DNA of 64,000 bases, taken from assembly GCA_016748015.1 (NCBI GenBank), contig JAAOMT010000176.1:1-64000 (forward strand), given 5' to 3'. The notes under the pieces were generated by a model. That model saw only the letters and a list, made by a program, of their open reading frames with translations, ran no database searches and had not been told where the DNA came from. Each line of letters begins with the position of its first letter. Positions within the stretch are counted from its first letter, which is position 1. This document shows positions 10,268-22,102 of this stretch, piece by piece. The position numbers were made by a program, and so were the translations under genes. Source of the DNA: Geosiphon pyriformis (lineage: Eukaryota; Glomeromycota; Glomeromycetes; Archaeosporales; Geosiphonaceae).

Positions 10268-10921
10268 CTAAGCACTATCTGTGATGTTAAGATAATGGTC
10301 CAAGATAATTGAAGTAATTTGGTCTGAAAATTGTTGAAATTTCAGTTCTGTGAGCTTTCCAATGTATTGAATTTTCATTGAATAAAGTATTGGATTTTGT
10401 AGGACATTTTCACAAGTGTTAAATAAATCATAAAGTCTAAAAGCTGCTCTAAGTTTGTAGTGAGTGTTTGTTGGTCCAGCTGCTGTCTTGAATTCATTGT
10501 GAATTTTTTTTTGTATAGCTTCAGAAGTGATATTAGTTGCTTCAAGTTCCAGTTTTCGTTCATAAAGTGTTTTTCCAATATGAAAGTATCTATAGATAAG
10601 GATATATTCATTGTTCTGTTCATTAAGGAATAGTAAAAGTTTTTGTTGAATTGTGGCATTTGGTGAAATGTTAATAGGAGCAAATAAAAAGTTTTCTTTT
10701 AGTGTTTGTTTCAAAAGTTCTGGTAATTGATTTCCAAAGTAACTTATTGTTTTTTTTTTATAGAGGTAATAATTCTGAGAATTATTTACTACTGAAGCTG
10801 TGATTTTTTTTTGAACATAATTAATTTGACTTCCATTAATTGTTATAGATAAGTTAGGAAGTGTTTTCAAAGCTAACATTAATTTTTGGGATATTTGTTG
10901 AATATTTTGAGGAATAATCAT
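10268..10921 (-). CDS. Intact 217-residue ORF between integrase and 3' LTR, function unknown
   Basis: A complete frame from ATG to stop, lying downstream of the integrase and ending 22 bases before the purine tract. The protein is polar, rich in Ile, Leu, Asn and Gln, with no clear signal peptide, transmembrane segment or zinc motif. The C-terminal half looks helical (around FKTAAGPTNTHYKLRAAFRL). I do not recognise a family. The position is that of env or accessory genes in LTR elements. It is the only long uninterrupted frame of this element apart from parts of Gag, which may mean recent function, selection, or chance given its Gln/Arg codon use. Confidence 0.6.
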   Translation of the reverse strand: MIIPQNIQQISQKLMLALKTLPNLSITINGSQINYVQKKITASVVNNSQNYYLYKKKTISYFGNQLPELLKQTLKENFLFAPINISPNATIQQKLLLFLNEQNNEYILIYRYFHIGKTLYERKLELEATNITSEAIQKKIHNEFKTAAGPTNTHYKLRAAFRLYDLFNTCENVLQNPILYSMKIQYIGKLTELKFQQFSDQITSIILDHYLNITDSA

Positions 10922-11119
10922 AATAAAATGACTAATTAATAAATAAAATTTGAAAAAGAATAATAAAAATTATTTTTGGATATAAGATTTTTATTTGTTT
11001 TTGGGTTTGAGTGTTTTTTTGTAATTATTTACTATTTTTGTTTTTATGTTTTGTGTATTTTAAAGGAGTTATTATAAAAATGTTAAATTAAGTGTTTAAG
11101 TTTGATTGTTTTATTATAA

Positions 11120-12480
11120 CTATTGGTTTTTAAATTTTAGAGAATATTTTCAGGATTAATTAAAGAGGAATGTGTACTAATTTGTGGAATTAATAGTTCA
11201 GGATTATTTTTGAAATGATAGTATTTTAATCAATCTTTATGTGCAATTTTTGCTAGTACTTTGTCATCAAGTCTTAACTTATATGATTTATTGTCTAGAA
11301 TTTCGTGAATATAAAATGGTCCATCCTATTTGTTTTCAAATTTTCCACTTCATTGTTTTTCAGTCTTAGTTCTGTGTAAGAGAACTTTATTTCCAACTTT
11401 AAATTTATTAATAACTGGTGGTAATTTGTTATTATGTCTTTTTTTTTGTTGAGCTTGAAAATGTTCAATATAAGTTGCTGTTATCTATTTTTTTTCTTCC
11501 AGTGTACTAAAAAGAGTGTAGGCTCTTCTTTGAAATGTTTCTTGAAAGTTTTTTTCATTAATTGGTTGCACTAAATATGTTTCCACTGTGAAATTAATTG
11601 GTAATATTACTGTCTTTCCATAAGTAAGATCAAATGGTATGTGTTTCATAGTATCTTGTTTTAGTGTTTTGTATGCTAATAATACTAATAGAATAAAAAT
11701 ATTTTATTTCTGGTCAAAATTTGTTGAGACTTTGGCTAAGAATTCACACAATGTTCTGTTAAAATGTTCTACAAGTCTATTTGTTTGAGAGTAATAAGGT
11801 GATAATAAAGGTCTTTTGACATTGAATCATTCACAAATTTTTTGTATTAAGTTGTTTACAAAATGTGTTTTTTGATCAGATAAGAGTTCAATTGGACATC
11901 TATGTCTACAAATAATGTTTTCATAGATGAAATTTGCTACTGATTTTGCATCTGCTCTTTGAATGGCTCTAGTTTCAGGCCATTTGGTAAGATAATTTAC
12001 TGCAACTGCAATATAATAATTTTCTTGGGTTGTGATAGGTAATAGTTCGACTAAATCAATTCCAACTTTGTCAAAAGACTGTCTAACTTTGATTGGATTT
12101 AAAGGTTCTGTGGAGTGAGTTCTTTCTTTTTTTTAACAACTGTTACAAGATTTTACATATTGTCAAATGTCTTTTTGCATGTGAGACCAAAAATAATGTT
12201 CAAGAGTTCTTTGAATTGTTTTATCTCTTCCCAAGTGTATTAAAGAAAGATCTGTGTACATGTTATATAGAATTGTTTTTTTTTCATTTTCTTGTATTAA
12301 TCTGAATGGTTGATTTGGGTTTCTGTGATTTTTGTAATAGATTTTGTTGTGGTGTATAAAATATTGTTTGAATTGGTATTGTAATCAATGTTTTTTATTT
12401 GAAGACCAATTTTCTGGCATGATAAGAGTTTCCAAATAGTTTTTAATGTTGTTGTAATTCTTGGGATCTATTGTTGTTTG
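11120..12480 (-). pseudogene. Integrase (retrotransposon 2)
   Basis: Minus-strand translation shows the integrase catalytic core: VGIDLVELLP near 12050 (first Asp), LLSDQKTHFVNN near 11870 (second Asp) and YYSQTNRLVEHFNRTL near 11780 (Glu). A C-terminal GPF/Y-type module follows (KDGPFYIHEILDNKSYKL in effect, near 11290-11330, with a stop where Lys or Gln is expected). At least six in-frame stops interrupt it. It would have inserted the cDNA into the genome. Confidence 0.8.
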
Positions 12481-12499
12481 GTTGGTTTTGTTAATAGAT

Positions 12500-14050
12500 T
12501 GGTAGTTGTAATGAGATTGCTGTTAGTGTTAATTTTGTCTCATTTTTGACAGACTATCAACATTGGTGTGTAGTTTTCCTTGTTTGTGATGTACAATATA
12601 CTTGTAATCTGTTAAAAAGTTATTTCATCAAGATTGTTTGGCATTTTGTTCAGTTTTCTTTTTATTGAGCTATTTGAGACCAATATTGTCAGTTATGATG
12701 TCAAATTTTTTTCCATTTTTTAGGTATTGTTGAAAATGTTTAAGAGTCCAAATAACTGTGACAGCTTTTAATTTAGTTGAGTTATATTTGAGTTCTGTTA
12801 GTTTGAGTGTTTTGCTAACATAGGCAATAACTTGTTCCTGGCCATTTTTATCCAATTGTGATAGAATAGCACCAAATGCTATGTGTGAAGTATCAGTGGC
12901 TAATTAGAACCATTTGTTAAAGTTTGAGTAAGCAAGAACTGGAGCTGTTGTCAATTTTGTTTTAAGAGTTTCAAAAGCTTTTTGTAGTTCTTTAGTCTAT
13001 TGATATAATATATTTTTGTTGGTAAAATAATTGAATAGTTTGGCAATTTCTGAGAATCCTTTAATGAATTTCTAATAGTAAAAGGCTAATTCCACAAATT
13101 TTTGTAGCTCTATAGTATTTTTGGAAGTTTGAAAGTTTTTGACAGCACTAATTGTTTCTGGATTTGGTTTGACTCCATCTTTACTAACTATGTGTCCCAA
13201 AAAGATTAAGCTTGTTTTTCCAAAGTAACATTTCTCAATATTTAATTTCAATCTTGCTTTTTGTAATTATTGAAAAACTTCTCACAGGTAAATAAGATAG
13301 GCTTTAAAGCTTGGTAAATACACATTAATGTTATCCAGATAAACAACTACTGATTGCCACAAGAGTTTTTCATATACAACATTCATAAGTCATTGGAATG
13401 TTGCTGATGCATTGCAAAATTCAAAAGGCATAACATTGAATTCATAGTTTCCTTCTTGGATAGTAAATGTTGTTTTGGATCGATCCTTTAGGTCCATTTT
13501 GACTTGTCAGTATCCACTTTCCAAGTTTAAAGTGGAGAAAAACTTGGCTTTTTCTAAAGCATCTAACATGTCATCAATTCTGGAAAGAGAGTAAAAATCT
13601 CCAATTGTCATGCTGTTAAGCTGATAATAATCTACACAGAATCTGATTTTTCCGTTTTTCTTTTTAACAAAGACTACTAGTAAGGCCTAAGGATTTTTTG
13701 ATAGTTGAATCAATTTATTATTGAGCATTTTTTGGACTTCTTCTTTGATAAATTGGTGGCTAGCAGATAGAACTTGATAGGCTTGTTGTTGTTTTGGTAG
13801 AACATCTCCTGTATAGATCTGATGTTAGACAATATCAGTTTTTTCAAGATTATTGTTGTCTTTTGCAAATATATCTGCAAATTCAGTTATTAGTTGTTTC
13901 AGTTGTCTTTGTTGTTGGGGTTCTAAGAAACTTATGTTGATTTAAAAGAGTTTTTCTTCCAAAAGGTGGTAGTTTTCAATAATAAAAATGATGTTTAGAT
14001 TTGGAAGTAAATTAGAGACAATTTAAGGATTTTCATTTTGGAAGATATTG
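12500..14050 (-). pseudogene. Reverse transcriptase and RNase H (retrotransposon 2)
   Basis: RT motifs read along the minus strand: KKNGKIRFCVDYYQLN (about 13630-13680), FSTLNLESGYWQVKMD (13500-13540), MPFEFCNASATFQWLMN (13390-13440) and YLDNINVY (about 13340), where the catalytic YxDD has become YLDN. Then come KCYFGKTSLIFLGH and the RNase H part with ATDTSHIAFGAILSQ near 12860-12900 and TDN near 12685. Stops interrupt both domains, for example in place of Trp before TKELQKAFETLK and in place of Gln before LATDTS. Both the altered active site and the stops make this inactive. Confidence 0.85.
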
Positions 14051-14129
14051 CTGTATATGATTCCAATCTCTAATTTATTTAATAAGACAATAGAGTAATT
14101 ATTGGGGTTGTAGAATATAACTCAAAATT

Positions 14130-14955
14130 TTTTCATTTCTTTGGAAATATAAATGTTTGGGATTGAGATTTCATGCTTTAAACAGATTTGTTCATTGGAT
14201 TCAAAGATTTGTTGGGTAGTAGTGAGTTTTGAGCAAGTGTAAATTTCGTGATGTTCTCTAAAAGGTGAAATAATAATTGGTTAGAGAAGTTAAAGAATTT
14301 AATAAGATTCATTCTGTGCATTAAGAGCTATGTTTACTGGAACTGTAAATCATCCAGTTGAACCAAAATCTTGTATTCTTCTTTTACTTTTGCCTAGTTG
14401 TTCTCTGTTGTTGACTGATTGTAAAACCAAAATGTTGATTAAGGGTAAGTAGATTGCTTGGGCAATCTTTTCAGCATGTTCAATCCTGAATAGTTTGTCT
14501 GTTTCATTCTGTAACATAATAGTGATGTCTCTAATATATTCTGTATCTATGACTTCTCTTCTAACATTAATTTCTTTGCTTGCCAATAATGATTGAGAAG
14601 CAATTTGTACTATTGCTCTTGGTAGTATTTTAAGAACAATTTTGAGGTTGATTTTGGTTAAGGATTTTGGTTAAAGAACCAAAGTGTCTTTGCCAAAATA
14701 TTTAAGGTCATATCTTGTGTCAATTTCATGGGCTTTTTTTGGTTTTATTTCTTGTCTATTGTTGTCAAAGTATTTGAGTTGTATAGCAGGCTGGTTTTTA
14801 GTTAGATAAATTGGTGTTGTTGCGATTTCTTCTTTTGTTTTAGGTTTTTCAAATTCAATTTCTTCTTGGTCATTTTTACTGGACAGGAAAATGCTAAGAG
14901 CATAACATTCTGAACACCATTTGTTATCACAAGGCATAATGTATTCTTCACACAA
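14130..14955 (-). pseudogene. dUTPase domain (retrotransposon 2), degenerate
   Basis: Lies in the same place as the dUTPase of element 1. Motif 1 is visible as TRYDLKYF (near 14700), motif 3 as VIDTEYIRDITIML (14530-14570) and motif 5 as RRIQDFGSTG (14350-14380). Glycines of motif 3 are replaced (GGI to REV, GY to EY, G to R), which fits G-to-A change. The catalytic Asp and Tyr of motif 3 remain. An upstream C-x8-C-x4-C-x2-C cluster is at the N-terminal end. A stop separates the parts at about 14670. Confidence 0.7.
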
Positions 14956-14985
14956 TTGAATGTTTATCTGTTCTAATCATTGAAT

Positions 14986-15530
14986 TTAAGCTTCTTGGGT
15001 TGGATAAGTATAACTTGTAATTTGGTAATATGTTTCTACTTTATTTTTATAGTTGAATTCAGCTAATTCTATTATATATTTAATGTATTCAGCTTCTTTT
15101 ATTTGTTGAACATCTTCTTGTGTGGCTTTATTGATTAAAGCCATTGCTAAGTCAAAGATTATTTTAGCATCATGAAGATAGTAGTAGAGTTTGTTAAGAA
15201 CACTGTTGTATATTACATTAAATAGTGTTCCTTTTTTGACTTTTTCTGAGATTGATAAGGCATATTGGCAGGTTTGATCACATACTTTTCCTCTCATTGC
15301 AACATCAATCCAGTTGTATTCTTCTAGTAGCATATTTTCACATGTAAGACAAGGAGTGTTGTTCTATTTTCCACTTTTTTTGGAATATCCAAATCATTCT
15401 CTGTGGCATGTTTTGCAAAAATAGCAGATGCAAATTTCATATTCCTCTTCTGAAAAAATACATGCTCCCATTGATGAAAGTTTTTTTTTACAATCTTTGC
15501 ATTTAAGTAGAATATAGGGTGGTTGTTTTT
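14986..15530 (-). pseudogene. Cys-rich segment (retrotransposon 2)
   Basis: Minus strand gives CKDCKKKLSSMGAC, then CICYFCKTCHREWFG and, after a stop, NNTPCLTCENMLLEE and CDQTCQYALSI. Spacing and neighbouring residues match the Cys-rich segment of element 1, so the module is a conserved part of this element family. The paired CxxC motifs suggest zinc binding. No named family recognised. Confidence 0.55.
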
Positions 15531-15599
15531 ATGGTTTTGGTGTGGAATATCTAACTACATTCCATTTTTTAGTCTTCTTAAAGATTTCTTGTTCTGTTT

Positions 15600-16287
15600 C
15601 CTCAGCCCAATTGAATGTTGATTCTAGAGCCATAAAGGTTTCAGTAATTGATAGTTTTTTTTTCTTTTCAAATTCAAATACTGGGGCTTTTTCAGATCTT
15701 TTATTAAAAGTACCACAGATAGCAGGTACTCTGGTGTATTGTTCTTGGTATGAAATCTTTAATTCCTGGGTTTCCTAATCTAAATTTGCATTGGCCTTAA
15801 AAAGCCAATCATTTCTGATGAGAGCTTGGTATTGGAGTGCATCCATAACTAAAACTTTGACTAGAATGATGATTCCATTAATAGTGAATGAGAAGTTATC
15901 AATTTCTCCTACTGGGGTTTTCTTTATGCCATTAGCTATAACAATTACTGCTTGGGCTGGTCTGTTAACATTTCAGTTGAGTTGTTGTATTAGTTAGTAG
16001 GTAATAATACTTCCAGTTAATCCACTGTCTAAAATTAAGCAAATAAATTTTCCTTCTACTTTAGCTTCTGTATATATAGCTGTGATTGCTTTTTGTTTGT
16101 TGACAGCTACATTGCTAAGCAAGAATGGTAATTTATTTGCTTTAAATTCAAATAGAAATATATCTGAGAAATTGGCATTTTGAGCAATTTGTGCTAATGG
16201 AACAGTATTATTGGAAGAGTTTAATCTTGGTGCTATAACTTCACTTTCAGAAAGTACAGTTTGTTGAAAATTCGATTCTTCTGGCAT
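15600..16287 (-). pseudogene. Retropepsin-like protease (retrotransposon 2)
   Basis: The active-site motif is LILDSGLTGSIIT near 16000-16035. Downstream, TPVGEIDNFSFTI-like and DALQYQALIRNDW-like stretches (about 15910-15800) match the protease of element 1. Stops follow the active site at about 15994 and in the linker. Confidence 0.7.
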
Positions 16288-16399
16288 TGTAAGATAACTA
16301 GATTAAGTATGATAGTAATTAGGTCTTTGCTGACCAGAATTTTGGGGAACCAACTGGTTGTTTGGATTAATTCTGTTGTTATTATTATGAAATTGATTT

Positions 16400-18130
16400 T
16401 GGGATGTAAATTGGTTTTGTTGAACCAATCTTTGGGCAGATACTTAATATTGTTGTATAGGTGGCTGTTGATACTGTTGGATTGGTAGAGGTTGTTAATA
16501 TTGTTACTGTAAAGAAAGTTTATAATAACTGTTTTGCTGTTAGGATTTTGGGGAATAGTAGACTGGTGGTAGAGGCTGATAATGAGATTGTTGTGTTAAG
16601 GAGTAATATTAATTACTTCTGTTTTGTTGGTCTCTTTGTAGCTTTTTGCAATCTCATTTCCAATGTCCTAGAATTTCACAATAGTGACAACTTTGGTTTT
16701 GACTGTTGAATAATGATGAGTAGTTGTTTTGGTTTCATTATTGTAATGGCTGATATCTTTGTGTTTGTTGTTGCTGTTGTTAGTTGGTGAAATAGTTTTC
16801 AATCTTCTTTGTAAGTTGGTCAATTTTCTCTTCAGCTGCTGAGCTGGTTTTTTCAATAGCAAGGTTCACAAGTTTGATATAATTTGCTTCTTCCATTGCC
16901 ATTTTATAGTTCTTTACATGTCTAATGGCTGTTGTTAAGTCTTCTAAAGCATGTGGGCGAACTTTCTTGATTAATTTGTCTTTTAATCTTGCTATAAACT
17001 GATCCAAAATTTGGGTATTAAAGTAGTATTCATTGGTTTCCAATTGTTAAATTCATTAAAGAAGTTTATTGAATCTCTCAAGATAAGTCATGACAGTTTC
17101 AAATGTTTCTTGTTTGATATTGCAAAAGCAATTGCAGAGAATAATAGAGGTGTTGTTGTTGGTGAATTGTTATAAGAAAGCATCTTTGAATGCTTGCCAG
17201 TTTTCAAATGGTTCTTCTAAGTTTTCAAACCATTTTTTTATAGTTCCTTGAAGAAAGTATGGAATTGCTTTAAGCATTCTTGCTGCATTCCATCCATTTA
17301 TATCTTCTGCTTTTTGAACTTTGTCAAGCCATTCTTGAAAGCTGGTATTATTATCTTTACCAGTAAATTCTGAAATTTTTGCAATATAAGCAGTTGTCAT
17401 TTCTTCTTCATTTTCTGTAGTTTCTTCTGGTTCTAATTCGGTTTCTTTACTTTCCAGGTTCTCTGAATAATTACTTTTGTATTCCTGTAAGTAATTAAGA
17501 AGATTGGTGCTGATTGATATTGGTTTTTGCTGTTGAGTAAGATTTCTGGATAACTGAAAATCTTCTGGTCTAGAGAAATGAATAAGTGGTAAATTTGGTA
17601 TTTGTAATTGAGCAAGTAAAATTAGAAATAGTATAATAGAAAGTGGTAATTTGATATTGGTTCCTTGTTCAGATGTTTGTAAGTGTTTGGCAGTTATCTT
17701 TGGTGTCTTTGAAGTATTTGGAGTGGTACTTAAGTGTTGTTTTTGTTTGCTTTTGTTACTTGTTTCTGTCTTTGATTCAAAATCAATAGAGTATTTAGAC
17801 TGTACTGGATATTTTTCTTCACAATACTGAATAATGTTAAAATTAAGTTCTTGAAAGTAGATAGCAAGTGTTTTACTGTTAAGGTCTTCAGTTCTCAACT
17901 GTAAATAGTGCACTAAATTATTGTAGAGATTGCTTCTAACTTTTAAAATGTTGTAATTTTTAAGAAGATAATTGTTGATGCAATTTTTAATATACTAGTA
18001 AAGTGTCTTCTTAACAATTTCAATTCCGTCTGGAATGTTGAATCTCTGCTTGCAATGGGTGTAAATTGACTGATAATACTCTAGAATTGTTGAGTCTAGT
18101 GTAGTCACCACTTTGAAGTTGTTATTGCTG
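16400..18130 (-). pseudogene. Gag with zinc knuckle (retrotransposon 2)
   Basis: Open stretches at 17913-17170 and 17043-16780 make up most of Gag. An N-terminal polar region with Lys/Thr/Ser repeats is followed by the Gag core, with FQEWLDKVQKAEDINGWNAA near 17310-17350 and a helical part at 17043-16860. A knuckle at about 16650-16690 reads CHYCEILGHWK, stop, DC, where the stop replaces a probable Arg codon. The linker to the protease is Gln-rich. This matches Gag of element 1 in order and in several motifs. Confidence 0.75.
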
Positions 18131-18156
18131 TGTTATTTTCATAGAAGAGCACCAAA

Positions 18157-19131
18157 TGTTACTGGAGGTTTTTGGTCTCTTTTTTTAACTGTTGTCAATG
18201 TCTGTCTGTTGCTAATTTTACATTTTCTGGAAGCAATTTGAACCTCTAATAACTGATTTTATCTTCAAATTATCTCTTATAATTTGAACTGCTGGGCTTA
18301 TAAGTGGAATAGCCAATTCTGTACAAGTTACTTTGTGTAGTTACATTGTAGTAAACATCAACTCTTTTCCAAAAATTGCTCATCTAAAAGCTCACTAAAA
18401 ATGTGTAGTTATTTTGCTGTAAAAGTTAATTCTTCTACAAATATTTTGTTTTTAGGCTACCCTAATGATTATAATAAGAAAATAAAAAAAAATAAAAAAA
18501 AATAAAAGAAATAGAATTTTGTCAAGGAAAACATTTTCTATCCAAGCCTGAAGTTACTAACAGATTACTGAAATTGATAGCTAATTAATTTCAAAATGTT
18601 AGTTTGTGTTGAAGGAATTTCAAGTGTAATAATCAAAGAATTTGGGTTTTAAATATTTTAATTTTTATTTAAGATGTGTAAAAGGTGATTTGTTCCAATT
18701 AAAATATCTAAAGTAAAATACTATGATAAGATATTATGAGAAGATACATTTTTTTGAAGAAAGAAGCTCTTCTTTTATACAACTTGTTGTAGTACTAGTC
18801 TTTAAACTTGCATTTTTCTTTTTGCTCCAATTTTGGTGAATTAAAAATATATTTTGGTAAACTACAAGTTATTTCTATGAACTATTGATTATTTGGGCCA
18901 ATTTTTCATTAATTTCGGCAAATTTTAACTATATTAAATGGTTCAGGGTATTGTGTAATTTGATCATCTTAATTTTTATAGTATAAATCGAATTATTAAT
19001 TGAGTAATAATTTTTAATAATTTGATTAATTAATAAGTGATAATCGAAATGATAATAATATATGCTAATTAATAATAGGAATTATGAGAATAATTTCATG
19101 CTAGTTAATAGCTAAAATTTTACTGGTAACA
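18157..19131 (-). repeat. 5' LTR of retrotransposon 2
   Basis: About 975 bp, matching 9264-10233 throughout. The inner edge is minus-strand CCTCCAGTAACA, followed after two bases by a TGGTGCTCTTCT primer-binding-like site; the outer edge is TGTTACCAGT. Confidence 0.88.
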
Positions 19132-21040
19132 TCATAAAATTAAGGAGACAAAGAGTTTTTTTATTTGTTATTTGTTTTAAATAATAAATAATTAACTATT
19201 AAAGTAAATAAATAAAAACTTAAAAAAGATAGAAATTTTTTTTATTTTTAATATTATTATTATAGATATATAAATTTTTATAATATAAAATTTCTAAAAT
19301 TTTTAATAATTTCTGTATTTTTTTAAAATTATTGTTAAAATTTCTGGTATTTTTGGAATTTTTAGCATTTTTGAAATTTTTTTCTGGTATTTTTGAAATT
19401 TTTATTATATAATTAGTTATTTATATTAATTTTAAACAAAATTTAAAATTAAATTATTTTATAAAATAAATACTTTAAAAAACTTTAAATTATATAATTT
19501 TTTGTTATAACCAAAACTTTTTATATATTTAAAAATAAAAAACTTAATTTTAATTATTTAAAACTTATAAAAATTTAAATATATAATAAAAATATTTTGT
19601 ATTAGATAAAACAAATCTAATATTATTAAAATTTATATTTTTATTTATTAAACTCTAAATATTTAAAGTCTTGGTTTAATTAAAAATCAATTAAAAATTT
19701 ATTAAAATTTATTATCAAATTCTAAATCTGTTGTTTTAATAATTTTAATTACTAAAAATTTTAATTTAAAAACTTAGATAACTCTTTTAATATGTTTTTA
19801 TTAATATTTGTTTTTATAAAACAATTAATTACATATTTAACAAATTATTTAAACTAATTAAAACAAAAACAAACTTATAATTAATATTAAAAAATTTAGA
19901 TATTTTTAAAATTATACAATTAATTATATATTTATAAAAAAAAACAGAAATAAAAATATAGTCAATTGTTTTTTTAATTTTTTTAAGTTTTTTTATATTA
20001 TTATTTTAATTATAAAACCATTTTTTAGAAAATTAATCAAATCTAAATCAAATTATTTTTTAAAGTTGGTATTTTTTTAAATTTGTTATTGTTAAAATTA
20101 TTATTCAAAATTACAAAAAATTCTTATTTATAGTTTTAACTATTAAATAATTAATTTTATTTGTTAAACAAACTGCTTATTTAAAAAACACTAATATATA
20201 GTTTTAAAATAATAATAAAAATCTTATTTTTAAATAACAACTTAAATAATACTAATTATTTAACTATTTTTAAAATTTTGTATACATATTTAGCTAAATT
20301 AATATTTATAATAATTATAATACCAGATTTAAAATAGCTAAAATCTAAGTTAAAAACAAAAACTTTAATTCTATTAATTTATTTATACTTTAAAATTTAA
20401 TTTAATCTTTTAACTTAATTTTAGTAATTATAAAAATCAAATTTTTATTATCTTTATATTATCTAATAATATTAATTTACTTGATAAAATTGTTTATATC
20501 TTTATTATTATACATAACAATTATTTAAATTAAACTAATTATTAAAAAAAAGTATATATAACTTATTTTTAAAAAACATTTTATTATATTTTAACAATAT
20601 AATATTAAAAAAATTTGAAAGTTTAATTAATTTGGCTTTAAAAAATTTTAATTTAAACATAATAAAAACAAAAACACCAAAATTTATAAATAATATATTA
20701 ATAGTATTCTTAAAAATATTGTTTAAAATCATATTAAAATTAAAAACTAATATTAAAAAAAAAGCAACAAATTAAAAAACAACAACAAATAGAAACAAAA
20801 TATTTAACTTAAAAAATATTAATAAAATTTAATCTAATAAAAGTTTTATATTATGTTTTAAAACATTTAATCTGAAGTTTATTAATAAAAAAACAAATAT
20901 AAAAAAAATATTTAATAAAACAAAAACCAAAATATTATCATAACCAAAAATTTGGACAAAAAAAAACACTTAAATTCAAATATTTACAATTTTTTTATAT
21001 TTGCTTTGGTTATAATCTTAAAAATAGAAAAAAAAAGTTT

Positions 21041-21071
<31 letters not shown>

Positions 21072-21335
21072 TTACAATTATAATAAAATTAAGTATTATA
21101 ATTAATATTAATATTGCAAATTAATAAGAAAACCAAAAAAAACCAAAACTTTATTATTATAACTAAAATACTATTAAAAATACCAGAAAAAACAAAGGTT
21201 TTTAATATCACAAAAAATTAACAATTAATTTGAAAAAAAAAGATTGTTTTGGCTTTTTTTACCTAAAAAAAGTTTGTAAAAAGAAATAATAGCTTGGATA
21301 TTGACTTATAATTAAAAATTTTAAGACTTTTTAAG

Positions 21336-21370
<35 letters not shown>

Positions 21371-22102
21371 TATATTAGAACTACTTCTGATGTGTTGCTT
21401 TAAAAGACTTTAAAAAAAGAAAAATTTCTATTTAAAGCCAAAAAAATGGTTTAAAATTAGCAAAAAACCGGCTTATTACAATATTATTTAAAAAAAAACA
21501 CAAAACACTATTAAGCGGTTTTTACAGCTATAAACGTGTCTTTAATAAAGATATTATCAATAATTTCAGAAACTACAGTTTACAGCATTTTTATTTTTTG
21601 CTTTAATTATAGTTATAAAAATATAAGAAAAAATCATTTAAGTATTTATAAAAATAATTTAATTGTTAAACAAATATTAAAATTTTAATTTAATTTATAT
21701 TTAACTGAATTAAGCTTTAATTTAAATGTAATTAATGTAATATTATATAATAATTTATTATAACTTTAAAATTAATGTATTAAATCAATAATAAATTTTT
21801 AATTAAAAAATATAATATTAAAGTGTTTTATATTGTGAAATTTACATTATATAACAAAAAAAAATGGGTAAAACCATTTTAAAAATTCTACTGGTCGAAA
21901 TCAAACACATTTTTCTTGATGCTCGAACCAAGTTACTAATTGCTACACGCTATATTTGTTAGTTCAATTGTGTATACCTTTTTAGCATGACTTAAAAGAA
22001 TGTTGATCTTGTTTATTATAATCATTATGCATCATCTATAAGATCGGAGTTATTGGTTAAATAATGTATATTGGCCTGTTAGATTTGAAAATTTCACTCA
22101 AA
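19132..22102. other. AT-rich region without genes
   Basis: Extremely AT-rich. Only short chance frames occur. An AAT microsatellite lies at about 21337-21371. TTTCTGGTATTTTTGGAATTTTTAG-like repeats at 19320-19410 recall the array of LTR family A but are too degenerate to assign. From about 21880 base composition rises toward that of the adjacent gene. Most likely decayed transposon DNA. Confidence 0.55.

Larger units (their letters stand above)
9264..19131 (-). mobile_element. Ty3/gypsy LTR retrotransposon 2, full length, decayed
   Basis: Two similar LTRs (9264-10233 and 18157-19131) bracket a minus-strand internal region holding, in order, Gag, zinc knuckle, protease, Cys-rich segment, dUTPase, RT, RNase H, integrase and a further intact ORF. 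A primer-binding-like site lies next to the 5' LTR (plus strand AGAAGAGCACCA ending near 18154) and a purine tract (minus-strand GAGAAGGAGATTA, 10234-10246) borders the 3' LTR. LTRs start TGTTACC on the minus strand. Flanking five-base sequences (AATGT and TCATA) do not match, so no target duplication was found. Many in-frame stops show the element is dead. Confidence 0.9.

Noticed and set aside
489-14955. Alternative genetic code with TAA/TAG read as Gln
   Set aside because: Stops replacing Gln are confined to the retrotransposons. Host genes (RPL38 TAG, SET TAA, stathmin-like TGA) end at standard stops in the expected place, and TAG also replaces Trp in the elements.
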